Assembly: GCF_000949635.1 (NCBI RefSeq) | Contig: NZ_BAFN01000001.1 | Coordinates: 2,903,673-2,967,672 of the forward strand | DNA length: 64,000 nt | Direction: 5' to 3' | Source of the DNA: Candidatus Brocadia sinica JPN1 | Lineage (GTDB): Bacteria; Planctomycetota; Brocadiia; Brocadiales; Brocadiaceae | Shown: positions 17,863 through 27,128 of the stretch, piece after piece | How positions within the stretch are numbered: position 1 is the stretch's first letter | Layout: every line of letters starts with the position of its first letter | Translations under genes and position numbers: made by a program | The notes under the pieces: model-generated | Told to the model about the DNA's origin: nothing | What the model saw: only the letters and a program-made list of their open reading frames with translations | The model's database searches: none

Positions 17863-18108
17863 GGTATGAATACTCCCTTTTTCCGATCTGTAATAATAGA
17901 TAACGTGTTAGTAGTGTCAGCAGGGAAACCCCGCGCTTTTCTTTGGAATACCATCGGTGACCTGAAATGCCTCTGATGTACGAAATTATTGAAGAATTTC
18001 ATCCTTATTGTATCTCTTTAAAAATATTCTGGCAATAATTAATATAAGCAGGTTTAATGATGGCTTATTTTTGTTGTTTTCAGTTTAAAAATAAAAGGAG
18101 AATATGCA

Positions 18109-18903
18109 ATGAAAATGTTTTTGAAAATATTTATGTTGGGACTATTGTTCTGTTTCCAGAAACAGTGCCTCTGGGCAGGTATTCTTGAAAACGTCATGGA
18201 AGGCAAGGCTTCGGTTATTGATTTGACCTATCCCCTGAATGAAAACAATGCCTACTGGCCGGTAGGGAACTATACCCCTTTTAAATATGAGGTCATTGCC
18301 AACATTAAAAAGGACATGGTATTTTCCGGCAGGTACAGTACACCGGAACACCTGGGAACGCATATTGATGCGCCGAATCATTTTGAATTCAACCAGCCTT
18401 CGGTAGATCAAATTCCTTTTGAGCAACTGGTCGGTCCTGCCATTGTTATCGATGTTACAGACAAGGTGGAAAGGAATCCTGATTACGGCCTGTCACAATC
18501 GGACATCTTGTTATGGGAAAAGATGAACGGACAAATACCCGATGGGGCTATTGTATTGTTAAATACCGGATGGAGTAAGCGGTGGAATAATTTTGAGGAT
18601 TACAAAAACAAGGATAATAACGGGTGGATGCACTTTCCTGGCTATTCAAAAGAGGCAACCGGTTTTCTGGTAGAAAAGAGGCATATTAAAGGTGTAGGCA
18701 TTGATACCCTCAGTGGGGATTGTGGAAACTGCTCGGACTTTCCCGTTCATCATAGTATCAATGGCGCCGGTAAATTCATCCTTGAAAATGTCGCTAATCT
18801 CGATAAGTTGCCTCCGAAAGGGGCCACACTCATCATAGCGCCAATTAAGATTGAGGGTGGATCAGGCGGGCAGTGCCGTATCTGGGCTCTGATGCCAAGG
18901 TAA
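18109..18903 (+). CDS. Exported cyclase-family (kynurenine formamidase-like) hydrolase
   Basis: 264 residues. The N-terminus is a signal peptide (MKMFLKIFMLGLLFCF, then QCLWAG). The mature protein is a PF04199-type metal-dependent hydrolase: DLTYPLNENNAYWP at the start, HLGTHIDAPNHF (the HxGTHxDxPxH metal motif), VLLNTGWS, GIDTLSGDCG and the final GGSGGQCRIWAL. Family members hydrolyse N-formylkynurenine or act as other amidohydrolases; substrate unknown. AAAAGGAGAAT precedes the ATG. Convergent with the MobB-like gene. Confidence 0.8.
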   Translation: MKMFLKIFMLGLLFCFQKQCLWAGILENVMEGKASVIDLTYPLNENNAYWPVGNYTPFKYEVIANIKKDMVFSGRYSTPEHLGTHIDAPNHFEFNQPSVDQIPFEQLVGPAIVIDVTDKVERNPDYGLSQSDILLWEKMNGQIPDGAIVLLNTGWSKRWNNFEDYKNKDNNGWMHFPGYSKEATGFLVEKRHIKGVGIDTLSGDCGNCSDFPVHHSINGAGKFILENVANLDKLPPKGATLIIAPIKIEGGSGGQCRIWALMPR

Positions 18904-19000
18904 ATTGTGAATTATCCATCCTCTAAAAATCTGAAATTTACTTGGGGCTTGAGATTTGGGTTTGTATCATAAAAATCTCTTGAGCTACGGTTTTTCTGAA

Positions 19001-19639
19001 TTATGATTGTACGGACTGTCCAATCATCTCCTTGATGTGGTTCAGAAATGCCTCGTTCGGAGCGTAACTTTCCTGAAGTGGGTTTATGATATGGACAGGT
19101 GCATAGCAACCGATCTGGTGTAACCTTTCCTGGGTTTTCATGATATCGTCTGTACTGTCATCTGCATAGGTGTTAATTACTATCAGATCGATCCTGGAGA
19201 CAATTTGCCTTGTTGAACGCTTGATTTTCGTTTCCCTCGGTGTGGCGACAAGGATGCTGAGGTCGGCATCGTGTACATGCAAAAAACTATTTCCCTCCAC
19301 GATGACCGAGTCATTTTTATTGAAGTACGTTAATGCCTCAGCAATGCCCGTTTTCAGATATTCAGAGTGGGTTTGAAGCCAGACGACCTTCCGGGCGCCA
19401 GCATTTTTAAATAAGGCGGTATCTTTGCCGGATTGGTTGATCTGGAGGGGGTCACTGGTGATTATGTACGGACGCTTCATGGTCTCACACACATTACAGT
19501 CGGAATGTCTGGGGCAATTACCTTCGTGTTTTGTGGTGATTTTTAAGGCGCAAAAATCTTCCAGGTGTTGCAGTAAAAACCGTGCAACTGTCGTTTTCCC
19601 CACGCCGCTGGCTGTGCCGGTAATAGATACAATTCTCAT
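19001..19639 (-). CDS. MobB-like P-loop GTPase (molybdopterin guanine dinucleotide)
   Basis: About 212 residues. Walker A is at the N-terminus (GTASGVGKTTVARFL). A Cys cluster, CPRHSDCNVC, follows near residue 50-60. Then VIVEGNSFLHVHDADLSILV and IDLIVINTYADD correspond to the later nucleotide-binding motifs. Such proteins resemble MobB, which helps attach GMP to molybdopterin. The location downstream of formate dehydrogenase genes, whose active site needs bis-MGD, supports that role. The ATG at 19639 is used; an in-frame TTG lies 9 bases upstream. It follows the response regulator stop by 14 bases. Confidence 0.6.
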   Translation of the reverse strand: MRIVSITGTASGVGKTTVARFLLQHLEDFCALKITTKHEGNCPRHSDCNVCETMKRPYIITSDPLQINQSGKDTALFKNAGARKVVWLQTHSEYLKTGIAEALTYFNKNDSVIVEGNSFLHVHDADLSILVATPRETKIKRSTRQIVSRIDLIVINTYADDSTDDIMKTQERLHQIGCYAPVHIINPLQESYAPNEAFLNHIKEMIGQSVQS

Positions 19640-19653
19640 ATTTATCAAGTATA

Positions 19654-20844
19654 CTATTTTCTCCCGATTCCCACAACACCTTTTGCCACTTTTTCTTTAT
19701 CGAGGATAGGAGCGCCAGACCAGACGATCTTTATCTTATTCCCTTTATTTGTGATGCAGGTTAGGGGATAATTGTAAACAGCGCCTTCTTTTAACAGCTT
19801 CTCAAAATCCACTCCCTTAAAAAAGTTTTTCTTTTCTTCAAAGATACTATCAACAGGTTTTCCCAGGAGTTCTTCCTTTTTATAGCCAAGAAGTTTTACG
19901 GTGGCGTTGTTCATGGTATGTATATTGGCGTGTTCGTCCGTGGTAACGATGACATCCGGAACGACATCTATCAGGTTATTTACGAAGTCTTTTTCCTTTA
20001 TAAGCGAGGCATTTTCTTCCATCATTTGTTGACGCAAGTCCTGAAGGCGTTTCAGTAACTTATCCGTATTGATCTCGAGTTGGTGTTTTTCAAACCCCCG
20101 TTGGATGGTGTTAATGATAGTATCGGGATCGATAGGTTTTGTAATGTAGTCATAGGCGCCGTGCCGGAATGCCTGGATGGCCGATTCTATGCTGGGGCGC
20201 GCCGTCATGATGATGACCAGTGTCTTGATGTCCAGCTTTTTGATGTTGTTCAGGAGTTCAATGCCGTCCATGCCTGGCATGTGGAGGTCGGCGATCACAA
20301 TATCAAAGTGTTTTTGTTTGAACCTTTCGATGGCTTCTTGTCCGTTTTGAGCTATCTCTGCGTGATAACCCTCATCTTCTAATACGCCTTCGGCCAAAAA
20401 CAATGCCGATTGCATGTCGTCTACCACGAGTATCTTCGGTGGCTTTTCGGGGATTTTTAATTCTCTGGATAATTTTCGTGCTTCCAGAGAACGTTTAATG
20501 CAATCATTTACCTCGTCAGGATCGAGAGGTTTTGTAATATAATCAAAGGCGTTGTATTCACTTGCCTCCCGGATGGTTTCGATACTCGGATACCCGGTTA
20601 TGATGATAACGATCATGTCCGGCATGCGACTTTTTGCTTCTTTGAGTATCTGCATTCCGTCTTTTTTGGGCATCCGGATGTCTGTGATAAGTATATCAAA
20701 TGGTTCTCCCCTGAGAATCTTCTCAATGCCTTCTTTACTGTCGGTTACTGTTTCCACCTGATACCCTTCATCAGTCAGAGTGTCTTTCAGTAAGTTGCAG
20801 ATAATTTCTTCGTCGTCAATGACTAAGATTCTTTCACCTGGCAT
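19654..20844 (-). CDS. Response regulator with two receiver domains and PAS
   Basis: 396 residues: receiver 1 (residues ~4-118, phospho-Asp in FDILITDIRMP, Lys in DYITKPLD), receiver 2 (~138-255, FDIVIADLHMPG, DYITKPID), a coiled-coil helix, and a PAS domain (~275-395, VVPDVIVTTDEHANIH, LLGKPVDSIF, ending GVVGIGRK). There is no DNA-binding or catalytic output domain, so it likely relays phosphate or signals by protein contact. It lies 188 bp downstream of the kinase gene and is probably co-expressed. Confidence 0.85.
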   Translation of the reverse strand: MPGERILVIDDEEIICNLLKDTLTDEGYQVETVTDSKEGIEKILRGEPFDILITDIRMPKKDGMQILKEAKSRMPDMIVIIITGYPSIETIREASEYNAFDYITKPLDPDEVNDCIKRSLEARKLSRELKIPEKPPKILVVDDMQSALFLAEGVLEDEGYHAEIAQNGQEAIERFKQKHFDIVIADLHMPGMDGIELLNNIKKLDIKTLVIIMTARPSIESAIQAFRHGAYDYITKPIDPDTIINTIQRGFEKHQLEINTDKLLKRLQDLRQQMMEENASLIKEKDFVNNLIDVVPDVIVTTDEHANIHTMNNATVKLLGYKKEELLGKPVDSIFEEKKNFFKGVDFEKLLKEGAVYNYPLTCITNKGNKIKIVWSGAPILDKEKVAKGVVGIGRK

Positions 20845-21031
20845 GGCAAATCCTCCCTATTAATTGTGTATATCGTTAGTTATAAAAAAACTCTTATTTT
20901 CTCATTCCTGGTATTTTCACCTGCTGCTTCAGTTGGCAGTAAGCATAATTCACAATGGAAATTTGCTGTCTGCCGCCCCTGCATCTTTTTCGTTGTTGTT
21001 ACGTTGCTTTTGGATTTTCTCCTGTGTCTGT

Positions 21032-22969
21032 TTAATGGCTACAGGGTAAGGTTATCGTAAAAGTAGTCCCTTTCCCGACCACGCTTTTTACATCGATGCG
21101 TCCGCGATGGTTTTGTAAAATCCTGTAAATCATGTAGAGTCCCAATCCGGTTCCTTTACCTGGTTCACGCGTAGTAAAGAATGGTTCGAATATCTTTGTT
21201 AAATTTTCTTTGGGGATGCCTTCCCCTGTGTCAGTAAATTCAATTTCAACAGCGAAAGAATGTATTGGCCTTGTAACGATCGTCAGCTTGCCTCCCTGCG
21301 GCATGGCCTGTAGTGCATTGATAATTATATCAGTAAAAACTTGTTGTATCTGAGTATGATTTGCACGGATAGTGGGAATGTCTGGGTTTAAAACCTTGTT
21401 TAGTTCAACGTTGTGGGATGATAGCTGATTCCCGAACAGTACCAGAGATTCATCAATGACTTCATTCACATTTACGTTCATACTTTCTGTTTCCGATGTG
21501 CGGGAGAATTTCAGGAGACCCTCGATGATTTTCTTACAACGCAGGGCGGAATCAGCGATCAGTTTCATTTCTCTGGGGAAGGTCTCGAAGGCCGGGACTT
21601 TCCTGAGTTCTTCGTCCTCTGCCTTTTTCATAAGCCTTTTGGCATATCCTAATACACCACTCAGCGGATTGTTGATTTCATGGGCAATGCCGGCAGCCAA
21701 TTGACCTATACCGGCAAGTTTTCCAGCCTGGATGAGTTGTGCCTGGGTTCTCTTAAATTCCGTGATATCTTTGCTGATTCCAACGGTTCCGATCATATTC
21801 CCCGCAGTGTCCTTGAGCTGAGACAGGGTAAGGCTGATATCAACGATCTTCATTTCCCGTGTGATGAACTGGGTTTCCTGATTGGAGACTTTCCCTTCTC
21901 TTTTAATCTTTTCTAATAACATTCTGCATTGATCTTGGTTAGTAAATAATCCGGCGAGCAGCTTTCCTGCAATCTCATTTTGTGAGTATCCCAGGATTTC
22001 TTCTGCACATTTATTAAATTCTACCACATTATTTTCTATATCTGTGGTAATAATCATGTCAGCAGAATTGTCCAGGATATTTTGCAGGTAGTCCATGGTA
22101 TGCTTGAGTTTCTGATTTTTCAATTCAAGCTGTTCTTGTATTTTTGCCTTTTCGATAGCAATGGTTGCTTGTGTTGCCAGGAGTCCCAGAATAGAAATAT
22201 CTCTTTTGGTAAAGATACGTGGTTTGTAATCGTCTACATAAAGGATACCCACAATCCTGTTTTCCGTGGTGAGAGGGGTGGCTACCAGGGAGCGAATGCC
22301 TTCAGCCATAATAACTTTTGTGTCGATTGAAGACTCCCCGCTGATGTCGGGTACCACAAATGGCTGTTTTTGTGAGAGGATTTTGCTGGTAAGGCCGCCG
22401 GGTCTTACCTTCCAGCGCGTTGTTTTTAACGAAAACTCCGGGCTAAAACCATGTACTGCAGTGAGTTCCAATTCGTTTTTTTCTGCGTTATACAAAGCAA
22501 GACTCCCTGCCGGGGTGTTTGTTATTTCCAGGCCACTTCTCACGATGGTTTGAAACACTTCATTCATTTCCCTTGCGGAGGAAAGCATAATCCCAATGCG
22601 GTAAAGGGCCTTCTGTTCAGAAAGGCTTTTTTGGATTTCCTCCTCTTTCTTCTTCCTTTCCTCTACCAGGCTCCATATAAGCTTGGCGCTTAAACCACCC
22701 AGGATCTCAGTGTTTGCAGGTTTGTTTTTTTCTATATCGATGAGCACTTGTGGATTTCTTGTGACATCGATAATAACGTCCAGATCTTCCCTTTTTATCA
22801 ATGTTTCATAATGGGAGTAGGCGGGGATGTTGTATTGTCTGGCGATCTTTAGACCTTCGGCATTTTGATTGTGATCAACAACTCCAACAATTTCGATTTC
22901 CTTATCTTCGTACAGGATGGATAAAAGGGCAGAACCGCCCTTTCCTGCCCCGATGAGGAGTACCTTCAT
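21032..22969 (-). CDS. Hybrid-architecture histidine kinase: Rossmann-GAF-PAS-HisKA-HATPase
   Basis: 645 residues, no membrane segment. Residues 1-115 form a Rossmann domain ([36 protein letters not shown]) like NAD(P)-binding dehydrogenase domains. A GAF domain follows (~130-280, [28 protein letters not shown]), then PAS (~295-415, [15 protein letters not shown]), HisKA ([17 protein letters not shown]) and HATPase ([40 protein letters not shown]). ATG 22969 is 8 bases after the NuoF stop with an overlapping AAGGTG site, so it is translationally linked to the NADH-module subunit. NAD(H) sensing is an inference. Confidence 0.88.
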   Translation of the reverse strand: MKVLLIGAGKGGSALLSILYEDKEIEIVGVVDHNQNAEGLKIARQYNIPAYSHYETLIKREDLDVIIDVTRNPQVLIDIEKNKPANTEILGGLSAKLIWSLVEERKKKEEEIQKSLSEQKALYRIGIMLSSAREMNEVFQTIVRSGLEITNTPAGSLALYNAEKNELELTAVHGFSPEFSLKTTRWKVRPGGLTSKILSQKQPFVVPDISGESSIDTKVIMAEGIRSLVATPLTTENRIVGILYVDDYKPRIFTKRDISILGLLATQATIAIEKAKIQEQLELKNQKLKHTMDYLQNILDNSADMIITTDIENNVVEFNKCAEEILGYSQNEIAGKLLAGLFTNQDQCRMLLEKIKREGKVSNQETQFITREMKIVDISLTLSQLKDTAGNMIGTVGISKDITEFKRTQAQLIQAGKLAGIGQLAAGIAHEINNPLSGVLGYAKRLMKKAEDEELRKVPAFETFPREMKLIADSALRCKKIIEGLLKFSRTSETESMNVNVNEVIDESLVLFGNQLSSHNVELNKVLNPDIPTIRANHTQIQQVFTDIIINALQAMPQGGKLTIVTRPIHSFAVEIEFTDTGEGIPKENLTKIFEPFFTTREPGKGTGLGLYMIYRILQNHRGRIDVKSVVGKGTTFTITLPCSH

Positions 22970-22977
22970 ATTTCACC

Positions 22978-24699
22978 TTAAGGTTGTGCTGCCGGACTCT
23001 GTTGTGGTGAAGGTTGAGAACCTTTTTTGTTGATTAAGTCTTCGTATTCATTGAGATAATAACGGATGGTAGAGAGCACGGGGTTCGCCGCTGTTTGTCC
23101 CAGACCACACAAGGACGCTGTTTTGGTAACTTCGGCCAGCTCCTTTAGTAAACCGATATCCTCGTTCCTGCCCTGTCCCTTAGTGATCCGTGTGAGGATG
23201 TCGAGCATTCTCTTTGTTCCAATTCTGCATGGCACACACTTTCCACAGGATTCATCCTGGCAAAATTCCATAAAATACCGTGCAATATCGACCATGGAGG
23301 CTGAGTCATCCATTACAATAAGACCACCGGAACCCATAATGGCCCCCACCTCTTTTACGGTTTCATAATCGATGGGGAGGTCAAGGTGTTGGGCGGGTAC
23401 GCATCCGCCGGAAGGGCCTCCCATCTGTGCGGCCTTGAATTTTTTCCGGCCTGGTATACCGCCTCCAATGTCAAAGACGATCTCACGGAGTGTGGTACCC
23501 ATCGGTACTTCAACAAGACCGGTATTTTTCACGTTGCCTGCCAGGGCGAATATTTTCGTGCCTTTACTGCTTTCTGTGCCAATGGCCTTGTACCATTCAG
23601 AACCTTTCAGAAAGATAACGGGTACATTCGCAAAGGTCTCCACATTATTAATGTTTGTCGGTTTTCCCCAAAGACCGCTGGTTGCCGGGAAGGGAGGACG
23701 AGGGCGTGGCATGCCTCTCTTTCCTTCTATGGAAGCTATGAGGGCGGTTTCTTCTCCACACACGAAGGCGCCGGCGCCCATTTTAATATCGAGGTCAAAG
23801 CTGAAATTTGTTCCAAGGATGTTATTCCCTAAAAGGCCAAGTGACTTGGCTTGTTCTATGGCAATTTTCAGATGATCCACAGCGATGGGGTATTCTGCGC
23901 GTACATAGATAATTCCTTTTTGTGATCCGATGGCATAGGCGCCAATGAGCATCCCCTCGATAACCGAATGAGGGTCGCCTTCGAGGACTGCCCGGTCCAT
24001 AAAGGCGCCCGGGTCTCCTTCGTCGCCATTGCAGATCAGGTATTTTATATCTCCCTGTGCCTTTTTGACGAATTCCCATTTGTTTCCTGTAGGAAACCCG
24101 GCTCCACCCCTACCCCGCAGACCTGAGTTTTTCATCTCAGTGATGACCTGGTCAGGCGTCATGCCGGCAAGTACCTTTGCAAAAGCCGAATAGCCGTCTC
24201 TCAGGATGTATTCGGTTATATTTTTTGGATCGATATAGCCACAATTTTTCAGGACAATCCTTTTCTGTTTGCTGTAGAAAGGGATATCCCTGATATAAGG
24301 GATGCGTTTGCCCGCCTCCACATAACAGAGGCGTTCGATAATTTCCCCTTTCAGGATGGTTCGGGAAATAATTTCCGGGACATCGGTTTCTGTTACCCGT
24401 CCGTAGAAAACCCCCATGGGTTCTATCGTTAACACAGGCGCCCTGGCACACAAGCCCTGACAACCCGTGTCTACAATTTCTATCTTCTCGGTGAGTGATT
24501 GTTTTTCAATCTCGGCCTTGAATGCCCTGCATACTTCTTCTGCCCCGAGTGCCCTGCAACCTGTGGTGCAGATAAATATGCGTACCATGTCGGGGCGATG
24601 TTTCGATTCAATGGACTTCCTGAACTTCTGGAGATCATCAGCGTTTTTTAATTTTTCCACGTTAAATTCTCCTTTTTTTAATTGCAAAAACTCCTTCAT
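22978..24699 (-). CDS. NuoF/HoxF-like NADH-binding subunit
   Basis: 573 residues. Residues ~40-125 are a thioredoxin-like [2Fe-2S] domain (CTTGCRALGAEEVC and DTGCQGLCARAPV give the four Cys). Then the NuoF core: RGRGGAGFPTGNKWEFV (NADH), GDEGDPGAFMDR (FMN), FVCGEETALIASIEG, and the [4Fe-4S] motif ESCGKCVPCRIGTKRM. There is no C-terminal ferredoxin; the tail is Pro/Gln-rich (QPSPQQSPAAQP). In this setting it would pass formate electrons from FdhA to NAD+. AAGGAAAAT precedes the ATG. Confidence 0.9.
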   Translation of the reverse strand: MKEFLQLKKGEFNVEKLKNADDLQKFRKSIESKHRPDMVRIFICTTGCRALGAEEVCRAFKAEIEKQSLTEKIEIVDTGCQGLCARAPVLTIEPMGVFYGRVTETDVPEIISRTILKGEIIERLCYVEAGKRIPYIRDIPFYSKQKRIVLKNCGYIDPKNITEYILRDGYSAFAKVLAGMTPDQVITEMKNSGLRGRGGAGFPTGNKWEFVKKAQGDIKYLICNGDEGDPGAFMDRAVLEGDPHSVIEGMLIGAYAIGSQKGIIYVRAEYPIAVDHLKIAIEQAKSLGLLGNNILGTNFSFDLDIKMGAGAFVCGEETALIASIEGKRGMPRPRPPFPATSGLWGKPTNINNVETFANVPVIFLKGSEWYKAIGTESSKGTKIFALAGNVKNTGLVEVPMGTTLREIVFDIGGGIPGRKKFKAAQMGGPSGGCVPAQHLDLPIDYETVKEVGAIMGSGGLIVMDDSASMVDIARYFMEFCQDESCGKCVPCRIGTKRMLDILTRITKGQGRNEDIGLLKELAEVTKTASLCGLGQTAANPVLSTIRYYLNEYEDLINKKGSQPSPQQSPAAQP

Positions 24700-24789
24700 A
24701 TTTTCCTTCGGTCTTTTTATAAAGCATTTAAATAAAGAAATAAAGTCGTTTTTAATTTCTCCATATATCCCAGTATATTATTTGATTTT

Positions 24790-25092
24790 CTAATTTTCAG
24801 TTTTTGCCTTTCTAACGATATCAATACTTCCATGGCATAATGAAATAATAAATATGCAATCTTTTTCTGTCTTATAAACAATCCGGTAATTATGAAATAT
24901 TATTTCTCTGATATTTTCTTTTTTAAATTCTGGTACTATTCTCCCGATTTTTGGGAAATTGCCAAGCTTTTCAATATCTTGCAAAACCCTTTCAATAAAA
25001 TTTATTGCATAGAAAGGAGAGTCGTGTGCAATATAGTCAGCTATTTCTTCAAGATTTCGTTGTGCCGTTTTTGACCAATGGATTTTACCCAT
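24790..25092 (-). CDS. RelE/ParE-family toxin
   Basis: 100 residues with the ParE/RelE fold signature: IHWSKTAQRNLEEIADYIA, FIERVLQDIEKLGNFPKIGR, REIIFHNYRIVYKTE, and a final HGSID. ParE members poison gyrase, RelE members cut mRNA; the NYRIVYK strand is shared, so the target is undecided. The start (ATG 25092) lies 52 bp inside the antitoxin frame. Confidence 0.82.
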   Translation of the reverse strand: MGKIHWSKTAQRNLEEIADYIAHDSPFYAINFIERVLQDIEKLGNFPKIGRIVPEFKKENIREIIFHNYRIVYKTEKDCIFIISLCHGSIDIVRKAKTEN

Positions 25093-25265
25093 TTAGTCAT
25101 CCTTTTCCTGACTTCTGCATGAGTCATGGTTCTTCCTTCCTCAATGTCTTTTAAACCCTGCTCTACCTTCTGTTTGAAATAGAGTTCAGCCATAATGTCA
25201 GTAATCGTACATTCATCTGGTAATTTCTGAATGAGTTTAATAGCTTCCTCTTTTGCCTTTGTCAT
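25041..25265 (-). CDS. Antitoxin partner of ParE/RelE-like toxin
   Basis: 74 residues: EAIKLIQKLPDECTITDIMAE followed by LYFKQKVEQGLKDIEEGRT and MTHAEVRKRM, the common pattern of small ParD/RelB-like antitoxins placed before ParE-type toxins. The normal C-terminus would be near MTKWVKS; the frame then runs 12 more codons into the toxin gene. It separates the NuoE and NuoF genes on the same strand. Confidence 0.7.
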   Translation of the reverse strand: MTKAKEEAIKLIQKLPDECTITDIMAELYFKQKVEQGLKDIEEGRTMTHAEVRKRMTKWVKSIGQKRHNEILKK

Positions 25266-25597
25266 AAAAAAACCCTATTTAAATATTTTTAGTCTCGTTC
25301 TTGTTAAATTTCGCCCGTTGATTTCTGAATATCGTTTTTCAACATCTCAAGTGGTTGGTTCCAATCCGAATCTATCTTGTAAGTTACATTTGGGGAATTT
25401 ATTAAATTTGATAATTCTGATAATTTTATTTTATTCCATAGCAAGAAGAGTTAGTAACGCTAAGTAGGTTGGTGGTCCAATTTTTTCTAAAAACAAGACA
25501 GTTGTAAAAAGTTAAATACCTATTATTGCCAACACTGCTGAGATTGCAACTTCGATATTTATTTTCTTGAAAATTATCTAGCATATTTAAAAATATT
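25266..25597. other. AT-rich intergenic stretch
   Basis: No gene with a start or recognisable motif; short minus-strand open segments near 25300-25390 look like scraps. It probably carries the promoter of the toxin-antitoxin pair. Confidence 0.35.
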
Positions 25598-26092
25598 TTA
25601 ATAACTTTTTAGTATAGTCTCTGTTTTTTCTACGGTCAGTTTTCCGTAATATCTATCGTCAATCATCATGACCGGCGCCAGAAAGCATGTTCCCAGACAG
25701 GCTACCGGTTCATACGTGAATTTGTAATCTTCTGTCGTCTCTCCCTCATTGATATGAAGAACTTCCGTGATTTTTTTCTTTATATCAGATGCGCCTTTGA
25801 TATGGCATGCTGTACCGGTACAAACCTTAATCGTATGTTTGCCCCTGGGTTCCAAAGAGAATTGTGAGTAAAAGGTAATGACGCCATAAATCTTACTCAG
25901 GGGGATGCGTGTCCCGGCTGTTATTTCTTCCAGAGTGTTTCTGGGTAAATATCCATACGCATCCTGCATTTGCTGTAAGATAGGGATGAGGTCTGCAGGG
26001 GTTGCGTTGTTATATTTTGAAAGTATGGCCCGACATTTGGCTAAATCAACAGCAGACGTATTTTCTTTATTTACGGTAACAATTTTCTGCAT
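25598..26092 (-). CDS. NuoE-like [2Fe-2S] subunit
   Basis: 164 residues from ATG 26092 (AAAGGAGAT upstream; the frame's longer extension overlaps purQ and is not used). Helical N-terminus (DLIPILQQMQDAYGYLP) and IPLSKIYGVITFYSQF, then the thioredoxin-like fold with the [2Fe-2S] Cys pairs in CTGTACHIKGA and ACLGTCFLAPVMMID. NuoE-type proteins pair with NuoF to form the NADH-reactive head. The gene follows purQ by 20 bp. Confidence 0.9.
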   Translation of the reverse strand: MQKIVTVNKENTSAVDLAKCRAILSKYNNATPADLIPILQQMQDAYGYLPRNTLEEITAGTRIPLSKIYGVITFYSQFSLEPRGKHTIKVCTGTACHIKGASDIKKKITEVLHINEGETTEDYKFTYEPVACLGTCFLAPVMMIDDRYYGKLTVEKTETILKSY

Positions 26093-26112
26093 AATGTCAT
26101 ATCTCCTTTTAT

Positions 26113-26898
26113 TCAAAAACTCGTTTTCACGTATTGAACTGCATTTTTGAAAATGAAAAAACCGTCTCCCCATTCCTTGGGTCCGTTGCGTGTCCAACGC
26201 GGATGTTGCGCTGGTTCTACGTGTCTCTCCGGGTGGGGCATCATGCCCAGGATTTGACCGGTTGGGTCACAGATACCGGCTATATTCTGAATCGCCCCGG
26301 CAGGATTCCATGGGTAACCGGCTTCTTCACCTCGTTCGTTCACGTACTTAAAGACTACCTGGTGATTCGTTGTAATTTCATTCAGAACTGTTTTGTCCTT
26401 TGTAATAAATTTTCCTTCCCCGTGTGCTATGGGCAGATATAGTGTCGGAATATCGGTATCCTTAATAAAAACTGATTTGTTCGAGCAGACTTTTAAATAT
26501 ACCCACCGATCTTCGAATTTATTCGAGTCATTAAAGGTCAAGGTGGCCTCCTGGTGGTTCTTATTAACCGATGGCAGCAACCCTGCCTTTGTCAGTGTCT
26601 GAAATCCATTACAGATACCCAGGATGAGTTTTTTTTCATTGATGAAGGTCGTAATATCTTCTTCCAAATTATACTTGATCTGATTTGCCAGTATTTTACC
26701 CGCTGACACATCATCGCCATAGGTAAACCCGCCCGGCAGGGTTAAAATTTGATAATCTTTCAGAAGTTTTTTGCTGGCAAGGAGGATATTGATATGAACA
26801 ACATCCACCTTTGCCCCTGCCTTTTCAAAGGCGTATCGGGTTTCATAATCGCAATTTGTTCCAGCAGTTCTGAGTATTAAAACTTTTGGTGTCAACAT
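26113..26898 (-). CDS. purQ: Phosphoribosylformylglycinamidine synthase glutaminase subunit
   Basis: 261 residues, a class I glutamine amidotransferase. KVLILRTAGTNCDYETRYAF starts the fold; LPGGFTYGDDVSAGKI is the oxyanion region; LILGICNGFQTLTKAGLLP holds the nucleophile Cys; MMPHPERHVEP holds the catalytic His and Glu. It supplies ammonia to PurL in purine synthesis. Length and LPGGFTYGDD favour the archaeal/Gram-positive style PurQ that works with a separate small PurL. It is an outsider between the fdhA and nuoE genes. Confidence 0.92.
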   Translation of the reverse strand: MLTPKVLILRTAGTNCDYETRYAFEKAGAKVDVVHINILLASKKLLKDYQILTLPGGFTYGDDVSAGKILANQIKYNLEEDITTFINEKKLILGICNGFQTLTKAGLLPSVNKNHQEATLTFNDSNKFEDRWVYLKVCSNKSVFIKDTDIPTLYLPIAHGEGKFITKDKTVLNEITTNHQVVFKYVNERGEEAGYPWNPAGAIQNIAGICDPTGQILGMMPHPERHVEPAQHPRWTRNGPKEWGDGFFIFKNAVQYVKTSF

Positions 26899-27087
26899 GT
26901 TGCTTTATTAGCCATTTAAACATTATCCACGTAGTAATGTATACGGAAATATACTGTGGATATAAGACTCTACAAGATACCTTTTTTTGGCAAAAAGACA
27001 ACAAGAAATTCCTCATTTTTTATAACAAATGAGTCTTTTAAAAGATTTCGATAAAAATGAGATTGTACCTCTGTCAATCTGTATAAA

Positions 27088-27118
27088 GGGCTAAGCATTT
27101 TGAGCAAACGCTTAGCCC
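27088..27118 (-). terminator. Hairpin downstream of fdhA
   Basis: GGGCTAAGC and GCTTAGCCC pair over 9 bp. Read on the minus strand it lies 10 bases after the fdhA stop and is followed by a weak TTTATA. It probably ends the fdhA transcript before purQ. Confidence 0.6.
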
Positions 27119-27128
27119 CTATTTTAGG

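Noticed and set aside
22266-22553. Plus-strand open frames over the histidine kinase
   Set aside because: Antisense shadows of a clearly coding GAF domain; no independent motifs.
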